Assembly: GCF_024055795.1 (NCBI RefSeq)
Contig: NZ_JAMXMY010000003.1
Location: 310,001 to 374,000 of the forward strand
Origin: Actinoallomurus purpureus
GTDB lineage: Bacteria > Actinomycetota > Actinomycetes > Streptosporangiales > Streptosporangiaceae
Length of the DNA: 64,000 bases
Direction of reading: 5' to 3'
Below are positions 8,769 to 17,800 of this stretch, piece after piece; the stretch's first letter is position 1, and each line of letters begins with the position of its first letter. A program made the position numbers and the translations under genes. The notes under the pieces are model-generated. The model was not told the DNA's origin and made no database searches. It saw only the letters and a list, made by a program, of their open reading frames with translations.

Positions 8769-9815
8769 GTGGGAACGAGACCGGGCGAAGATCAGCCACG
8801 GGGCCGCATCACCATGCGCGATGTCGCGACGCGCGCCGGCGTCGGGCTCGCGACCGTCTCGCGCGTGATCAATGACAAGCCGGGCGTCGCCGCCGAGCTC
8901 GTCGAGCGCGTCAACGAGGCGGCCCGCGCCCTGGGCTATCGCCATGACGTGACCGCCAGCAGCCTGCGTCGCGCCGACCGCCGCACCGCGACGATCGCCC
9001 TCGTCCTCGAGGACGTCGCCAACCCCTTCTCCTCGGCCCTGCACCGCGCCGTCGAGGACGCCGCCCACGCGGAGGACATCCTCGTGCTGACCGGCAGCAG
9101 CGACGAACACCCCGAGCGTGAGCGCGAGCTCATCGACACGTTCACCCTACGCCGGGTCGACGGCCTGATCGTGATCCCCGCCGGCGGCACCGACGGACAG
9201 CTGGCCACCGTCCGCCGCCAGGGCACGCCCATCGTCTGCGTCGACCGGCTCGTCGAACTCGACCGCGTCGACACCGTCACCGTCGACAACCGGGAGGGCA
9301 CCCGCGCCGCCGTCCGCCGCCTGCTCGACCTCGGTCACCGCCGCATCGCGTTCCTCGGGGACATGCGGTCGATCTGGACCGCGCGAGAGCGCTACCAGGG
9401 ATACGCCGAGGCGCACGCCGGTGCCGGGCGGCCGGTGGACGAACGGCTCGTCCGCCGCGACATCCGCAGCGCCGAGGCCGCCGAGCGCGCGACCGGCGAG
9501 ATCCTCACCGCGGACGATCCGCCGACGGCCGTCTTCGCCGCGCAGAACCTCCTGACCATCGGTGGTCTCCGGGCCCTGCAGCACCTCGGCCTGCACGATC
9601 GCGTCGCGCTCATCGGTTTCGACGACTTCCCGCTGGCCGACATGCTGCGTCCCGGCGTGTCGGTCGTCTCCCAGGACCCCGCCGAGATCGGCCTCATGGC
9701 CGCCCGGCTCCTGCTGGGCCGCATCAACGGCGGCGACCACCGCCCCGCCCGGCACGCCGTCGTCCCGACCGGCTACATCGCCCGCGGCTCCGGCGAGATC
9801 CCGCCCGCCCGCTGA
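8769..9815 (+). CDS. LacI-family transcriptional regulator of the sugar ABC operon
   Basis: A 348-residue LacI/GalR regulator. The helix-turn-helix reads ITMRDVATRAGVGLATVSRV, followed by the hinge ALGYRHDVTASSLRRAD and a periplasmic-binding-like effector core (IALVLEDVANPFSSALHRAV, then RVALIGFDDFPLADML). The GTG at 8769 follows GGAGGAC; an ATG at 8814 is possible but would shorten the DNA-binding head. It is divergent from frcBCA-frcK and probably represses it at the tandem palindromes until the sugar or its phosphate binds. A decayed second copy of its hinge region lies immediately downstream at 9856. Confidence 0.9.
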   Translation: MGTRPGEDQPRGRITMRDVATRAGVGLATVSRVINDKPGVAAELVERVNEAARALGYRHDVTASSLRRADRRTATIALVLEDVANPFSSALHRAVEDAAHAEDILVLTGSSDEHPERERELIDTFTLRRVDGLIVIPAGGTDGQLATVRRQGTPIVCVDRLVELDRVDTVTVDNREGTRAAVRRLLDLGHRRIAFLGDMRSIWTARERYQGYAEAHAGAGRPVDERLVRRDIRSAEAAERATGEILTADDPPTAVFAAQNLLTIGGLRALQHLGLHDRVALIGFDDFPLADMLRPGVSVVSQDPAEIGLMAARLLLGRINGGDHRPARHAVVPTGYIARGSGEIPPAR

Positions 9816-9820
9816 GTATT

Positions 9821-9838
9821 TGATCTACATTGTAAAGG
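9821..9838. repeat. 18-base operator-like repeat, left copy
   Basis: TGATCTACATTGTAAAGG, which matches TGATCTACAACGTAAAGG at 14851 except for two central bases. Both have the form TAC-NNN-GTA, like a LacI-family operator. The pair brackets the Ser/Thr kinase block. Confidence 0.6.
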
Positions 9839-9855
9839 TGCCATCTCGGGTCCAG

Positions 9856-9979
9856 GCGCCGGGTCGCCGCCGAACTCGTCGAGCGCGTCAACGAGGCGGC
9901 CCGCTCGCTCGACTACCGGCACGACGTCACCGCCGGCAGCCTGCGCCGGGCCGACCGCCGCACCGCGACGATCGCGCTG
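9856..9979 (+). pseudogene. Fragment of a second LacI-family gene
   Basis: About 124 bases that translate as VAAELVERVNEAARSLDYRH and continue into the TIAL segment. This parallels residues of the intact regulator upstream, differing by a few substitutions such as SLDYR for ALGYR. The helix-turn-helix before it and the whole effector domain after it are gone. It is preceded by an operator-like 18-mer and is read in the same direction as the intact gene. It is best explained as the remnant of a paralogous regulator after deletion. No start codon or function is proposed. Confidence 0.75.
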
Positions 9980-10091
9980 TGGAACGTTCCATTGGCCCGT
10001 AGGTCGGCACAAGGCCGCACCGGCTGACAAGATTCCCTCTGCCGCGTTCGTTGACGCTTGCCCGGTTCTCCTTCGATGGGGAGGTGCGTGG

Positions 10092-12071
10092 ATGGATCCG
10101 TTGTTCCCTGGCGACCCCAGGGACATTGGTCCCTATCGGCTGGTGGGCCGGTTGGGTGAGGGCGGTATGGGTCAGGTGTTTCTTGGCTGGTCTCCTGGGG
10201 GTCGCAAGGTGGCGGTCAAGGTGATTCGGCCGGAGCACGCTGGGGACGTGGAGTTCCGGGTGCGGTTTGGGCGTGAGGTGGAGGCGGCTCGTCGGGTCGG
10301 TGGTTTTCATACCGCGCAGGTCGTTGATGCTGATCCTCAGGCTGATCCGCCTTGGTTGGTGACGGCGTTCGTGGAGGGTCCGTCGTTGCTGGAGTTGGTG
10401 AGGGGTGGTGGTCCGCTGGGTGTGGATGCGGTGCGGGTGTTGGGGGCGGGGTTGGCGGAGGGTTTGTCGGCGGTTCATGGTTGTGGGCTGGTGCATCGTG
10501 ATCTGAAGCCCGGGAATGTCATCATGTCCGCGGACGGGCCGCGCATCATCGATTTCGGTATCGCCCGGGATGCCCATGCCAGTACTCTCACCGCTGCCGG
10601 CGTGGTGATGGGCACGTTCTCGTTCATGTCACCGGAGCAGGTGCGTGCGGAGGTCGCGGGGCCGGGGAGTGACGTTTTCTCTCTTGGGTGTGTGCTCGCG
10701 TATGCCGCCACGGGGCGGGGTCCGTTCGATGCCGGCACCATCCCGGCGATCGTTCATCGCGTCCTTTATGAGCCGCCCCGCCTGGACGGCATCACCGGCG
10801 ATCTGCAGTTGACCATCACCGCCTGCCTCGCCAAGAACCCTGCCGACCGTCCCACCGTTCCTGACCTCCTCACCCAGCTCACCACTCCGGGCGCCGGGCC
10901 TAAGACCGATCCCGCCGCGATCGTGGCCGCGGCCGCCGCGCCGGTACTGCCACCGAGGCCGGACCCGGTGCCACCGGCCGGCCCGCTCGCGACCAAGCAC
11001 ACAGAGCCGCCGACGATGGACCTGGCCGGTGAGCGGCAGCCGACGAAGCTCGAACCATCTCCTTCGGGCCTGAGCCGGCGCGCTCTGCTGCTCGGTGCGG
11101 GCGCGGTGACCGGAGCGGCCGTCGCCGTCGCCGTCCCCGTGGCCATCTTCTGGCCGCGATCGAACGCCTCCGGTGGGTCCAGCGGTCCCATCGCCGTCGT
11201 GGCGATGACGTTCAGCGCGGACGGCAAGACTCTGATCGCCGTGGGCGGCGACGGTGCCGACAGCGTCTGGCGCTGTGACGTGACCACCGGGCGGGGCTCC
11301 GTCACCCGTCTCGGTACGACTGGCAACGTTCTGGCGGTGGCGTTGGGCCCGGACGGGAAGAGCTTGGCCAGGTCCGAGGGAAACACCATTCAGTACTGGA
11401 ATGTGGCGACCGGCAGCAGCGTCACCCTCAAGGGGCACACCGCGGGCGTCAGAGACGTGTCCTTCAATCGGGGCGGTACGGTCCTGGCCAGTGTCGGCAA
11501 CGACAAGACTGTCCGGATCTGGAACCTGACCTCAGGGGACACCACCGCGTTCTTCCGCAACAAGGACACGGACGCCCTCTCTGCGCTGGCGTTCAGTCCG
11601 GACGGCACGCTCCTGGCGGTAGGCAGCAGCGACGGTAACAACGTCCGGCTCCTGGACGCGAAGTCCGCGCACCTCAAGGCCACCCTCAAAGAGTTCAACT
11701 ACGTCCGTACCGTGGAATTCAGCCCGGACGGCGGAACGCTGGCGATCGGTGGCAGCGGCACCCGGTTGTGGAACCTGGACCCCGGCTCCCACACCACGAG
11801 CTTCGGCGATCAAGCCGACACCGGCGTCAACGCGGTTTTCAGTCCGGACGGCAGGACCCTGGCCAGCGGCGGTTTCAAGGATCTCCAGGGTGGCGCGGCC
11901 GACAGCACCGGTGTCCGGATCTGGGACGTGGCTTCCTCCCGCCTCATCAGATCTCTCTCCCCTGCCGCCCCGCCGCTGGCCTTCAGTCCGGACGGCAGGA
12001 CCCTGGCCACCGGCGGCGACAAGGTCCGGCTGTGGAACGTGACCACCGGTGCCTTGATCAGGACGCTTTGA
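10092..12071 (+). CDS. Membrane Ser/Thr protein kinase with WD40 propeller, copy 1
   Basis: A 659-residue Hanks-type kinase. The kinase domain (about residues 14-265) has GEGGMGQVF, Lys43 in VAVKVIRPE, catalytic VHRDLKPGN, IIDFGIARD and MSPEQ. A Pro-rich linker (270-325) leads to one transmembrane helix (about 331-354) and then an extracytoplasmic WD40 beta-propeller (365-659) of repeated FSPDGxTLA units. The ATG at 10092 follows GGGGAGG. The kinase half is almost identical in DNA to copy 2 and uses many GGT, GTT and TTG codons, unlike the flanking genes. The ligand of the propeller is unknown; signalling from outside the cell is inferred. Confidence 0.9.
   Translation: MDPLFPGDPRDIGPYRLVGRLGEGGMGQVFLGWSPGGRKVAVKVIRPEHAGDVEFRVRFGREVEAARRVGGFHTAQVVDADPQADPPWLVTAFVEGPSLLELVRGGGPLGVDAVRVLGAGLAEGLSAVHGCGLVHRDLKPGNVIMSADGPRIIDFGIARDAHASTLTAAGVVMGTFSFMSPEQVRAEVAGPGSDVFSLGCVLAYAATGRGPFDAGTIPAIVHRVLYEPPRLDGITGDLQLTITACLAKNPADRPTVPDLLTQLTTPGAGPKTDPAAIVAAAAAPVLPPRPDPVPPAGPLATKHTEPPTMDLAGERQPTKLEPSPSGLSRRALLLGAGAVTGAAVAVAVPVAIFWPRSNASGGSSGPIAVVAMTFSADGKTLIAVGGDGADSVWRCDVTTGRGSVTRLGTTGNVLAVALGPDGKSLARSEGNTIQYWNVATGSSVTLKGHTAGVRDVSFNRGGTVLASVGNDKTVRIWNLTSGDTTAFFRNKDTDALSALAFSPDGTLLAVGSSDGNNVRLLDAKSAHLKATLKEFNYVRTVEFSPDGGTLAIGGSGTRLWNLDPGSHTTSFGDQADTGVNAVFSPDGRTLASGGFKDLQGGAADSTGVRIWDVASSRLIRSLSPAAPPLAFSPDGRTLATGGDKVRLWNVTTGALIRTL
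10137..10798 (+). repeat. 662-bp near-identical kinase-domain repeat, copy 1
   Basis: This block matches 12252-12913 base for base except for two differences seen by eye (GCC/GCT and CGC/CGT). It covers most of the kinase domain and ends abruptly at ATCACCGG, beyond which the two genes diverge strongly. This suggests gene conversion or a recent domain-level duplication. Confidence 0.95.
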
Positions 12072-12206
12072 TCAAGCGCCGGGTGTTCGCGCCCGGCGTG
12101 AGCCGGATCATCTAACGGACATCACTGTTTTTCTGTAAGAATCGGGTCCGCGGCGCGCAAAGAGGCGGCCGCGCTGGTTACCGCTTCGATGTCTGGGTGA
12201 GTGCAG

Positions 12207-14087
12207 ATGGAGCCGTTGGGGCCCGATGACCCTGGCCAGATCGGCCCGTACCGGCTGGTGGGCCGGTTGGGTGAGGGCGGTATGGGTCAGGTGTTTCTTG
12301 GCTGGTCTCCTGGGGGTCGCAAGGTGGCGGTCAAGGTGATTCGGCCGGAGCACGCTGGGGACGTGGAGTTCCGGGTGCGGTTTGGGCGTGAGGTGGAGGC
12401 GGCTCGTCGGGTCGGTGGTTTTCATACCGCGCAGGTCGTTGATGCTGATCCTCAGGCTGATCCGCCTTGGTTGGTGACGGCGTTCGTGGAGGGTCCGTCG
12501 TTGCTGGAGTTGGTGAGGGGTGGTGGTCCGCTGGGTGTGGATGCGGTGCGGGTGTTGGGGGCGGGGTTGGCGGAGGGTTTGTCGGCGGTTCATGGTTGTG
12601 GGCTGGTGCATCGTGATCTGAAGCCCGGGAATGTCATCATGTCCGCGGACGGGCCGCGCATCATCGATTTCGGTATCGCCCGGGATGCCCATGCCAGTAC
12701 TCTCACCGCTGCCGGCGTGGTGATGGGCACGTTCTCGTTCATGTCACCGGAGCAGGTGCGTGCGGAGGTCGCGGGGCCGGGGAGTGACGTTTTCTCTCTT
12801 GGGTGTGTGCTCGCGTATGCCGCCACGGGGCGGGGTCCGTTCGATGCTGGCACCATCCCGGCGATCGTTCATCGCGTCCTTTATGAGCCGCCCCGTCTGG
12901 ACGGCATCACCGGTCCGCTGCTGCCGATCATCGTAGGCTGCCTTGCTAAAGACATCGCCCAACGTCCCAGCATCCCCAACCTCCTCGCACAACTCGGCAC
13001 GGCGGGCATACCGGCTCCGGGCCCCACTCCGGCGGTCGCCTCTCCACCGATTCCGCGCCGTGCGCTGCTGGCCGGAGCAGCGGCAGTCGTCGGTATCGCC
13101 GCCGTCGGCACCCCCGCGGCGCTGCTCTGGCCCAGCTTGGAAAGCAAGGGCGCTTCTAAACGGAACGAGCCCTCCCGCCTGGGCAACGCCTCAGCGCGGG
13201 GCACCGACCCCGTCGTCCTTCGAGGCCCCAATCGCCCGGAGACACTGGTGTTCAGCCAGGACGGCAAGACCATCGGGGCATCGGGTACGGACGGAGCGAT
13301 CTGGTTGCTGGAGGCGGCCACCGGCCGCAGCATCTCGGTCGCCCACGTCGACGTACCCAAGTACGTGCAGCCGATCGAGTTCAGCCCGGATCTCAAGCTC
13401 CTGGCCCGGGGCGAGGAGAAGGTCGTCAGGGTCTTCGACGCGGCCACCGGCCGTGCTGTCGACACCCTGAGCGGCTACACGGAGAACGTCCGTGCGATCG
13501 CGTTCAGCCCGGACGGCAAGACGCTGGCGGTCAACGCCGGCGGCGAGACCATCCGGGTCCGGGACATGACCACGCGCCGCGAGACCACCCTCCGCAGCAA
13601 GGTCGGTCCCCTCGACGCGGCGGCGTTCAGCCCGGACGGCAGGCTTCTGGCCTTCGGCAACAACAACAACAGCGAGCTGGTGCGGGTGGACGGCGGCCGC
13701 TCCGTCGCCATTCTCAAATGGAGCCGCGCCCATTCGCTCGCCTTCAGCCCGGACGGCAAGACCCTGGCCATCGGTGGTATCGACGGCGATGTCGGCCTTT
13801 GTGATGTGGCCGAAGGTCGTGTCACCGCGAAACTCGGCGAGGAGGACATGTTCAGCGGGCCCGGCATGGTCTATTCGTTGGCGTTCAGTCCGGACGGCAA
13901 GACTCTGGTGGTCGCCCACGCGGCGCCCGGGAGCGCCACTGTCCGGGTATGGGACCTGGCCGGCCGCCGCATCAGGACCACTCTCGCCAATGCCGCGGCG
14001 CCGGTGGTGTTCAGTCCGGACGGCAAACTCCTGGCCGCGGCCGCCTACGGAGTGGAGGGCGGTGTCCAGCTTTGGAAGGCACCCTGA
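12207..14087 (+). CDS. Membrane Ser/Thr protein kinase with WD40 propeller, copy 2
   Basis: A 626-residue paralogue of the preceding gene: N-terminal Hanks kinase with all catalytic motifs, a short Pro-rich linker, a transmembrane helix near residues 285-308, and an extracytoplasmic propeller with FSPDGKTLA-type repeats. The start is placed at the ATG giving MEPLGPDD, aligned with MDPLFPGD in copy 1; a GTG six bases upstream is also possible. The ribosome-binding site is weak. Beyond the shared kinase block, the linker and propeller are only distantly similar to copy 1, so the two kinases should sense different things. A small membrane protein gene overlaps its 3' end. Confidence 0.88.
   Translation: MEPLGPDDPGQIGPYRLVGRLGEGGMGQVFLGWSPGGRKVAVKVIRPEHAGDVEFRVRFGREVEAARRVGGFHTAQVVDADPQADPPWLVTAFVEGPSLLELVRGGGPLGVDAVRVLGAGLAEGLSAVHGCGLVHRDLKPGNVIMSADGPRIIDFGIARDAHASTLTAAGVVMGTFSFMSPEQVRAEVAGPGSDVFSLGCVLAYAATGRGPFDAGTIPAIVHRVLYEPPRLDGITGPLLPIIVGCLAKDIAQRPSIPNLLAQLGTAGIPAPGPTPAVASPPIPRRALLAGAAAVVGIAAVGTPAALLWPSLESKGASKRNEPSRLGNASARGTDPVVLRGPNRPETLVFSQDGKTIGASGTDGAIWLLEAATGRSISVAHVDVPKYVQPIEFSPDLKLLARGEEKVVRVFDAATGRAVDTLSGYTENVRAIAFSPDGKTLAVNAGGETIRVRDMTTRRETTLRSKVGPLDAAAFSPDGRLLAFGNNNNSELVRVDGGRSVAILKWSRAHSLAFSPDGKTLAIGGIDGDVGLCDVAEGRVTAKLGEEDMFSGPGMVYSLAFSPDGKTLVVAHAAPGSATVRVWDLAGRRIRTTLANAAAPVVFSPDGKLLAAAAYGVEGGVQLWKAP
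12252..12913 (+). repeat. 662-bp near-identical kinase-domain repeat, copy 2
   Basis: Second copy of the block at 10137-10798, in the same orientation with centres 2115 bases apart. Direct repeats of this length are substrates for homologous recombination that could fuse the two genes into one. Confidence 0.95.
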
Positions 14088-14743
14088 AACGACGGCGCCG
14101 GCTGATCGTCCTGTTGCCCGCGTTCCTGCTGTTGCCGGTCATCGGTGGCGTCACCGTGGTGGTCCTCGCCGGCAGCGATGACGAGCCGAAGGCGCCGGCC
14201 GCGATCACCAAGGTGGGCAAGGCGACCGAGATGCTCAAGGCGGCAACGGTCCAGAAGTACACAGCCCAGGCCACATGCATTGAGGGTCCGTCGTTCCAGT
14301 CCACGACCATCCACCGCCAGGGCGGTTGTACCGGGTGGGCCTGGACGGCGTCGGGCCACAGGGGCGGGTGGACGATTTCCGTTGACGTCTATCCGCCCTC
14401 ACCGGCGCTCTCTGTTCAGCGGGCGGAATCGGCCGCACGTCAATTCTTCACCGGCGTCAAAGACGGATTCTTCAAGAGCGACACGAAGTTCGTCCGGATC
14501 ACCGACTCGCGGCCTGTCACCGGCCTGGGCGACGAAGCGTTCGTGATCGATCAGGTCGGTAAGGACTCGGGCGACACGGGGACGACCAAACTTCTCGTCA
14601 GGTGGCGCAACGCCTTCGTTCTGGTCGAGTACAGCGGATCGAGCCGGGTGTCATCCGATCCCATGAAGCGGACGCCCGACCCTCTCTATGCCGAGACCGC
14701 CGCGACCGCCGCGGCCCGCGACGTCCTCAACGCACTCGGCTGA
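14072..14743 (+). CDS. Small membrane-anchored hypothetical protein
   Basis: About 223 residues, in a different frame from the kinase gene whose 3' end it overlaps. A basic LKRRRR stretch precedes one hydrophobic helix (LIVLLPAFLLLPVIGGVTVV), followed by an extracytoplasmic domain with ADP/Ala-rich and VTGLGDEAFVIDQ segments. The latter resembles the GLGDEA turn seen in several actinobacterial lipoprotein-like domains. The start is uncertain: TTG at 14072 with GGAGGG upstream is the best candidate, and no ATG or GTG fits. Overlap implies coupling to the kinase, so it may be a partner or substrate of it. No known family is recognised. Confidence 0.6.
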   Translation: MEGTLKRRRRLIVLLPAFLLLPVIGGVTVVVLAGSDDEPKAPAAITKVGKATEMLKAATVQKYTAQATCIEGPSFQSTTIHRQGGCTGWAWTASGHRGGWTISVDVYPPSPALSVQRAESAARQFFTGVKDGFFKSDTKFVRITDSRPVTGLGDEAFVIDQVGKDSGDTGTTKLLVRWRNAFVLVEYSGSSRVSSDPMKRTPDPLYAETAATAAARDVLNALG

Positions 14744-14810
14744 CCGTTGAGCCGGGCGACGGCGCGGTCACATGTCTTACTACGGTGCCTGGGCCGGGAG
14801 TTCCGCGAGG

Positions 14811-14845
14811 CTCAGCCCCAGCAGTTGGCGAGGCCGAACTGGACG
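14811..14845 (-). pseudogene. C-terminal remnant of a second sugar-binding protein gene
   Basis: Read on the minus strand, these bases give NVQFGLANCWG followed by a stop, the same ending as the intact sugar-binding protein (VQFGLSNCWG). Nothing else of the gene remains. It is followed at 14851 by an operator-like 18-mer, so a deletion has joined the tail of the gene to its former promoter region. Confidence 0.7.
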
Positions 14846-14850
14846 TTTGC

Positions 14851-14868
14851 CTGATCTACAACGTAAAG
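14851..14868. repeat. 18-base operator-like repeat, right copy
   Basis: TGATCTACAACGTAAAGG, a near copy of 9821-9838 in the same orientation. It abuts the 3' end of dnaE2. Confidence 0.6.
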
Positions 14869-14884
14869 GACGTGGCCGGTGGGG

Positions 14885-17800
14885 TCAGCGGAAGTCGCGG
14901 CTGCGGGTCGTCGTGGCGACGGGGAGGCGCTGCAGGCGGGTGGCGATGAGGTTCGCGGCGCCGTCGTGGCGTTCGAGGCGGCCGTGGATGAGCAGGGCCT
15001 GCGCCTGGAAGGCGATGTTGCGGAAGCGCTCCCAGATCTGCGGGCGGCACAGGACGTTGAGCATGCCGGTCTCGTCCTCCAGGTTGAAGAAGATCACGCC
15101 GTTGGCGGTCCCCGGGCGCTGCCGGTGCGTGACGACTCCGGCGACCAGGATGTTCGTGTCGCCGGGCACGCCCTTGACGGCTGCCAGGGGGAGGGCGCCG
15201 CGCTCGTCGAGGGCGGCCCTGACGTGGGCGATCGGGTGGTGCTGGGACGTTCCGGTGGCCCACAGGTCGGCGATGGTCTGCTCGATCACGGTCATCGCCG
15301 GCAGCTCGGGCGCGGCGGTGCCCGGCGCGGTGCCGGGCAGGTGGTCCGGGCGGGTGTGGGACAGCGCGCCCGCCGCCCACAGCGCCTCGCGGCGGCCGAG
15401 GCCGAAGCAGCCGAACGCGCCGGCCGTCGCGAGCGCCTCCAGCGCCGCCGTGGACAGCGGCACCCGGCGCACCAGGTCCTCCAGGTCCGCGTACGGCCGG
15501 CCGGCGGCGATCCTCTTCGCGGCGTCCTCGCCGAGGTTGCGTACGGCCGACAGGCCCAGGCGGATCGCGGGCTGCGGCTCGCCCGGAGCGTGCGGGAGGT
15601 CCCCGGCGGGGGTGTACGGGCCCTCCAGGGTCGCCTGGTCGGAGCTGGCGTTGACGTCGACGCCGAGGATCCGTACGCCGTGCCGGCGGGCGTCGCCGAG
15701 CAGGGTCTGCGGGTTGTAGAACCCCATCGGCTGGTTGCGCAGCAGCCCGGCGGTGAACGCCGCCGGGTAGTGCCGCTTCAGGTACGCGCTGGCGTACACG
15801 AGGTGCGCGAAGCTCTGCGCGTGCGACTCGGGGAACCCGAAGCTGGCGAAGCCGAGGATCTTCTCGTACACCTCCTCGGCGATCCCGGCGGGGATGCCGC
15901 GCTCGGCCATGCCGCTCAGCAACCGGTCGCGGAGCCGCTCGACGCGCTCGGGCGCGCGCTTGGCGCTCATCGCCTGCCGCAGCGCGTCGGACTCCGCCGG
16001 GGTGAACCCGGCGCAGTCCACGGCCAGCTGCATCATCTGCTCCTGGAACAGCGGCACGCCCATGGTGCGCTCCAGCGCGTTCCTCATCAGCGGATGCGGG
16101 ATGTCCGGCGGCTCCTGACCGTTCCGGCGGCGCAGGTACGGGTGGACCGAGCCGCCCTGGATCGGGCCGGGCCGGATCAGCGCGACCTCCACGACCAGGT
16201 CGTAGAACGTCTTGGGCTTGAGCCGGGGCAGCGTCGCCATCTGCGCGCGGGACTCGACCTGGAACACCCCGACCGTGTCGGCGTCGCACAGCATCGCGTA
16301 CACGTCCAGGTCGTCCGGCGGGATCGTGTGCAGGTCGTAGCGCCGCCCGTGGAACTCGCCGACCAGGTCGAACGTGTCGTGCAGCGCCGCCAGCATGCCC
16401 AGGCCCAGCAGGTCGAACTTGACCAGCCCGACGGCGGCGCAGTCGTCCTTGTCCCACTGCAGCACGCTGCGGCCGGGCATCCGCGCCCACTCGACCGGGC
16501 ACACCTCGCCGATCGGCCGGTCGCAGATGACCATGCCGCCGGAGTGGATGCCGAGGTGGCGGGGGAGCCGCTGCATCCGGTCGGCCAGCGCGGTGACCGC
16601 CTCCGGGATGCCGTCCGGTGGCAGGGGTTCTGGGGGGCGGCGGGGTGTGGCCACGGGGGTGAAATACAGCGGTGAGAGCTGCCGGGACCAGGCGTCCTGC
16701 TGGCCGGGGGAGAAGCCGAGCGCGCGGGCGGCGTCGCGGACGGCCATCCGCGGCCGGTACGTGATCACGTTGGCGACCTGGGCGGCCCGGTCGCGCCCGT
16801 ACTTTTCGTAGACGTGCTGGATGACCTCCTCGCGGCGGCGGTTCTCGATGTCCAGGTCGATGTCAGGCGGCCCGTCCCGGCCGGGCGACAGGAACCGCTC
16901 GAACAGCAGGTTGTGCTTCACGGCGTCGACGCCGGTGATGCCCAGGGCGTAGCAGACCGCGGAGTTCGCCGCCGATCCCCGGCCCTGGCACAGGATGTCG
17001 TTGTCCCGGCAGAACTCCACGATCTCGTGCACGATGAGGAAGTAGCCGGGGAAGCCGAGCTGCTCGATGACGTTCAGCTCCCGGGCGATCTGCCGGTACG
17101 CCTTCGGCGCCTGCCGCCGCGTTCCGTACCGCTCGCGCGCCCCCTCGGCGACCAGGTGACGCAGCCAGGTCGCCTCGGTGTGCCCGGGGGGCACGAGCCA
17201 GTCCGGCAGGTTCGGCGCGACCAGGTCCAGGTCGAAGACGCAGGAGCGGGCGAGCTCAACGGTCCGCTCCAGCACGCCGGGGAAGCGGGCGAGCCGCGCC
17301 GCCATCTCCTCCGACGACCGCAGGTGCGCGGTGCCGGTGGCGGGCAGCCAGGACTCCATGTCGTCGAGGCCGCGCCGGGCCCGTACGGCGGCGAGCGCCT
17401 GGGCGAGCGGGGCGTCCCGCGGCGCGGCGTAGTGCACGTTGTTCGAGGCCACGACGCCGATCCCGGCGCGCCGGGCGAGGTCGTACAGGGCGTCGTCGCG
17501 CGCGTCGTCCAGGGGCTGATCGTGGTCGATCAGCTCGGCGAAGACGTTCTCCCGCCCGAACAGCTCGATCAGCGCGCGCAGCTCCCCCTCGGGGTTCTCG
17601 CCCGCGTGCACCGCGCCCTTGCGGCAGCCCGTGAGGATCACCCAGTGCCCCCCGTGCGAAGCCGCCAGCTCGGTCAGGTCGTAGACGGGACGGCCCTTCT
17701 CCCCACCGGCGAGCTGCGCCCGGCTGATCGCGGCGCTCAGCCGCGCGTACCCCTCGACGTCACGGGCCAGCACCAGCAGGTGCCGCCCGCCCGGATCGGG

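Noticed and set aside
9927-12692. Two identical minus-strand open frames opposite the kinase domains
   Set aside because: They are identical only because the kinase DNA is duplicated; composition is His/Arg/Gln-rich and no motif is present.
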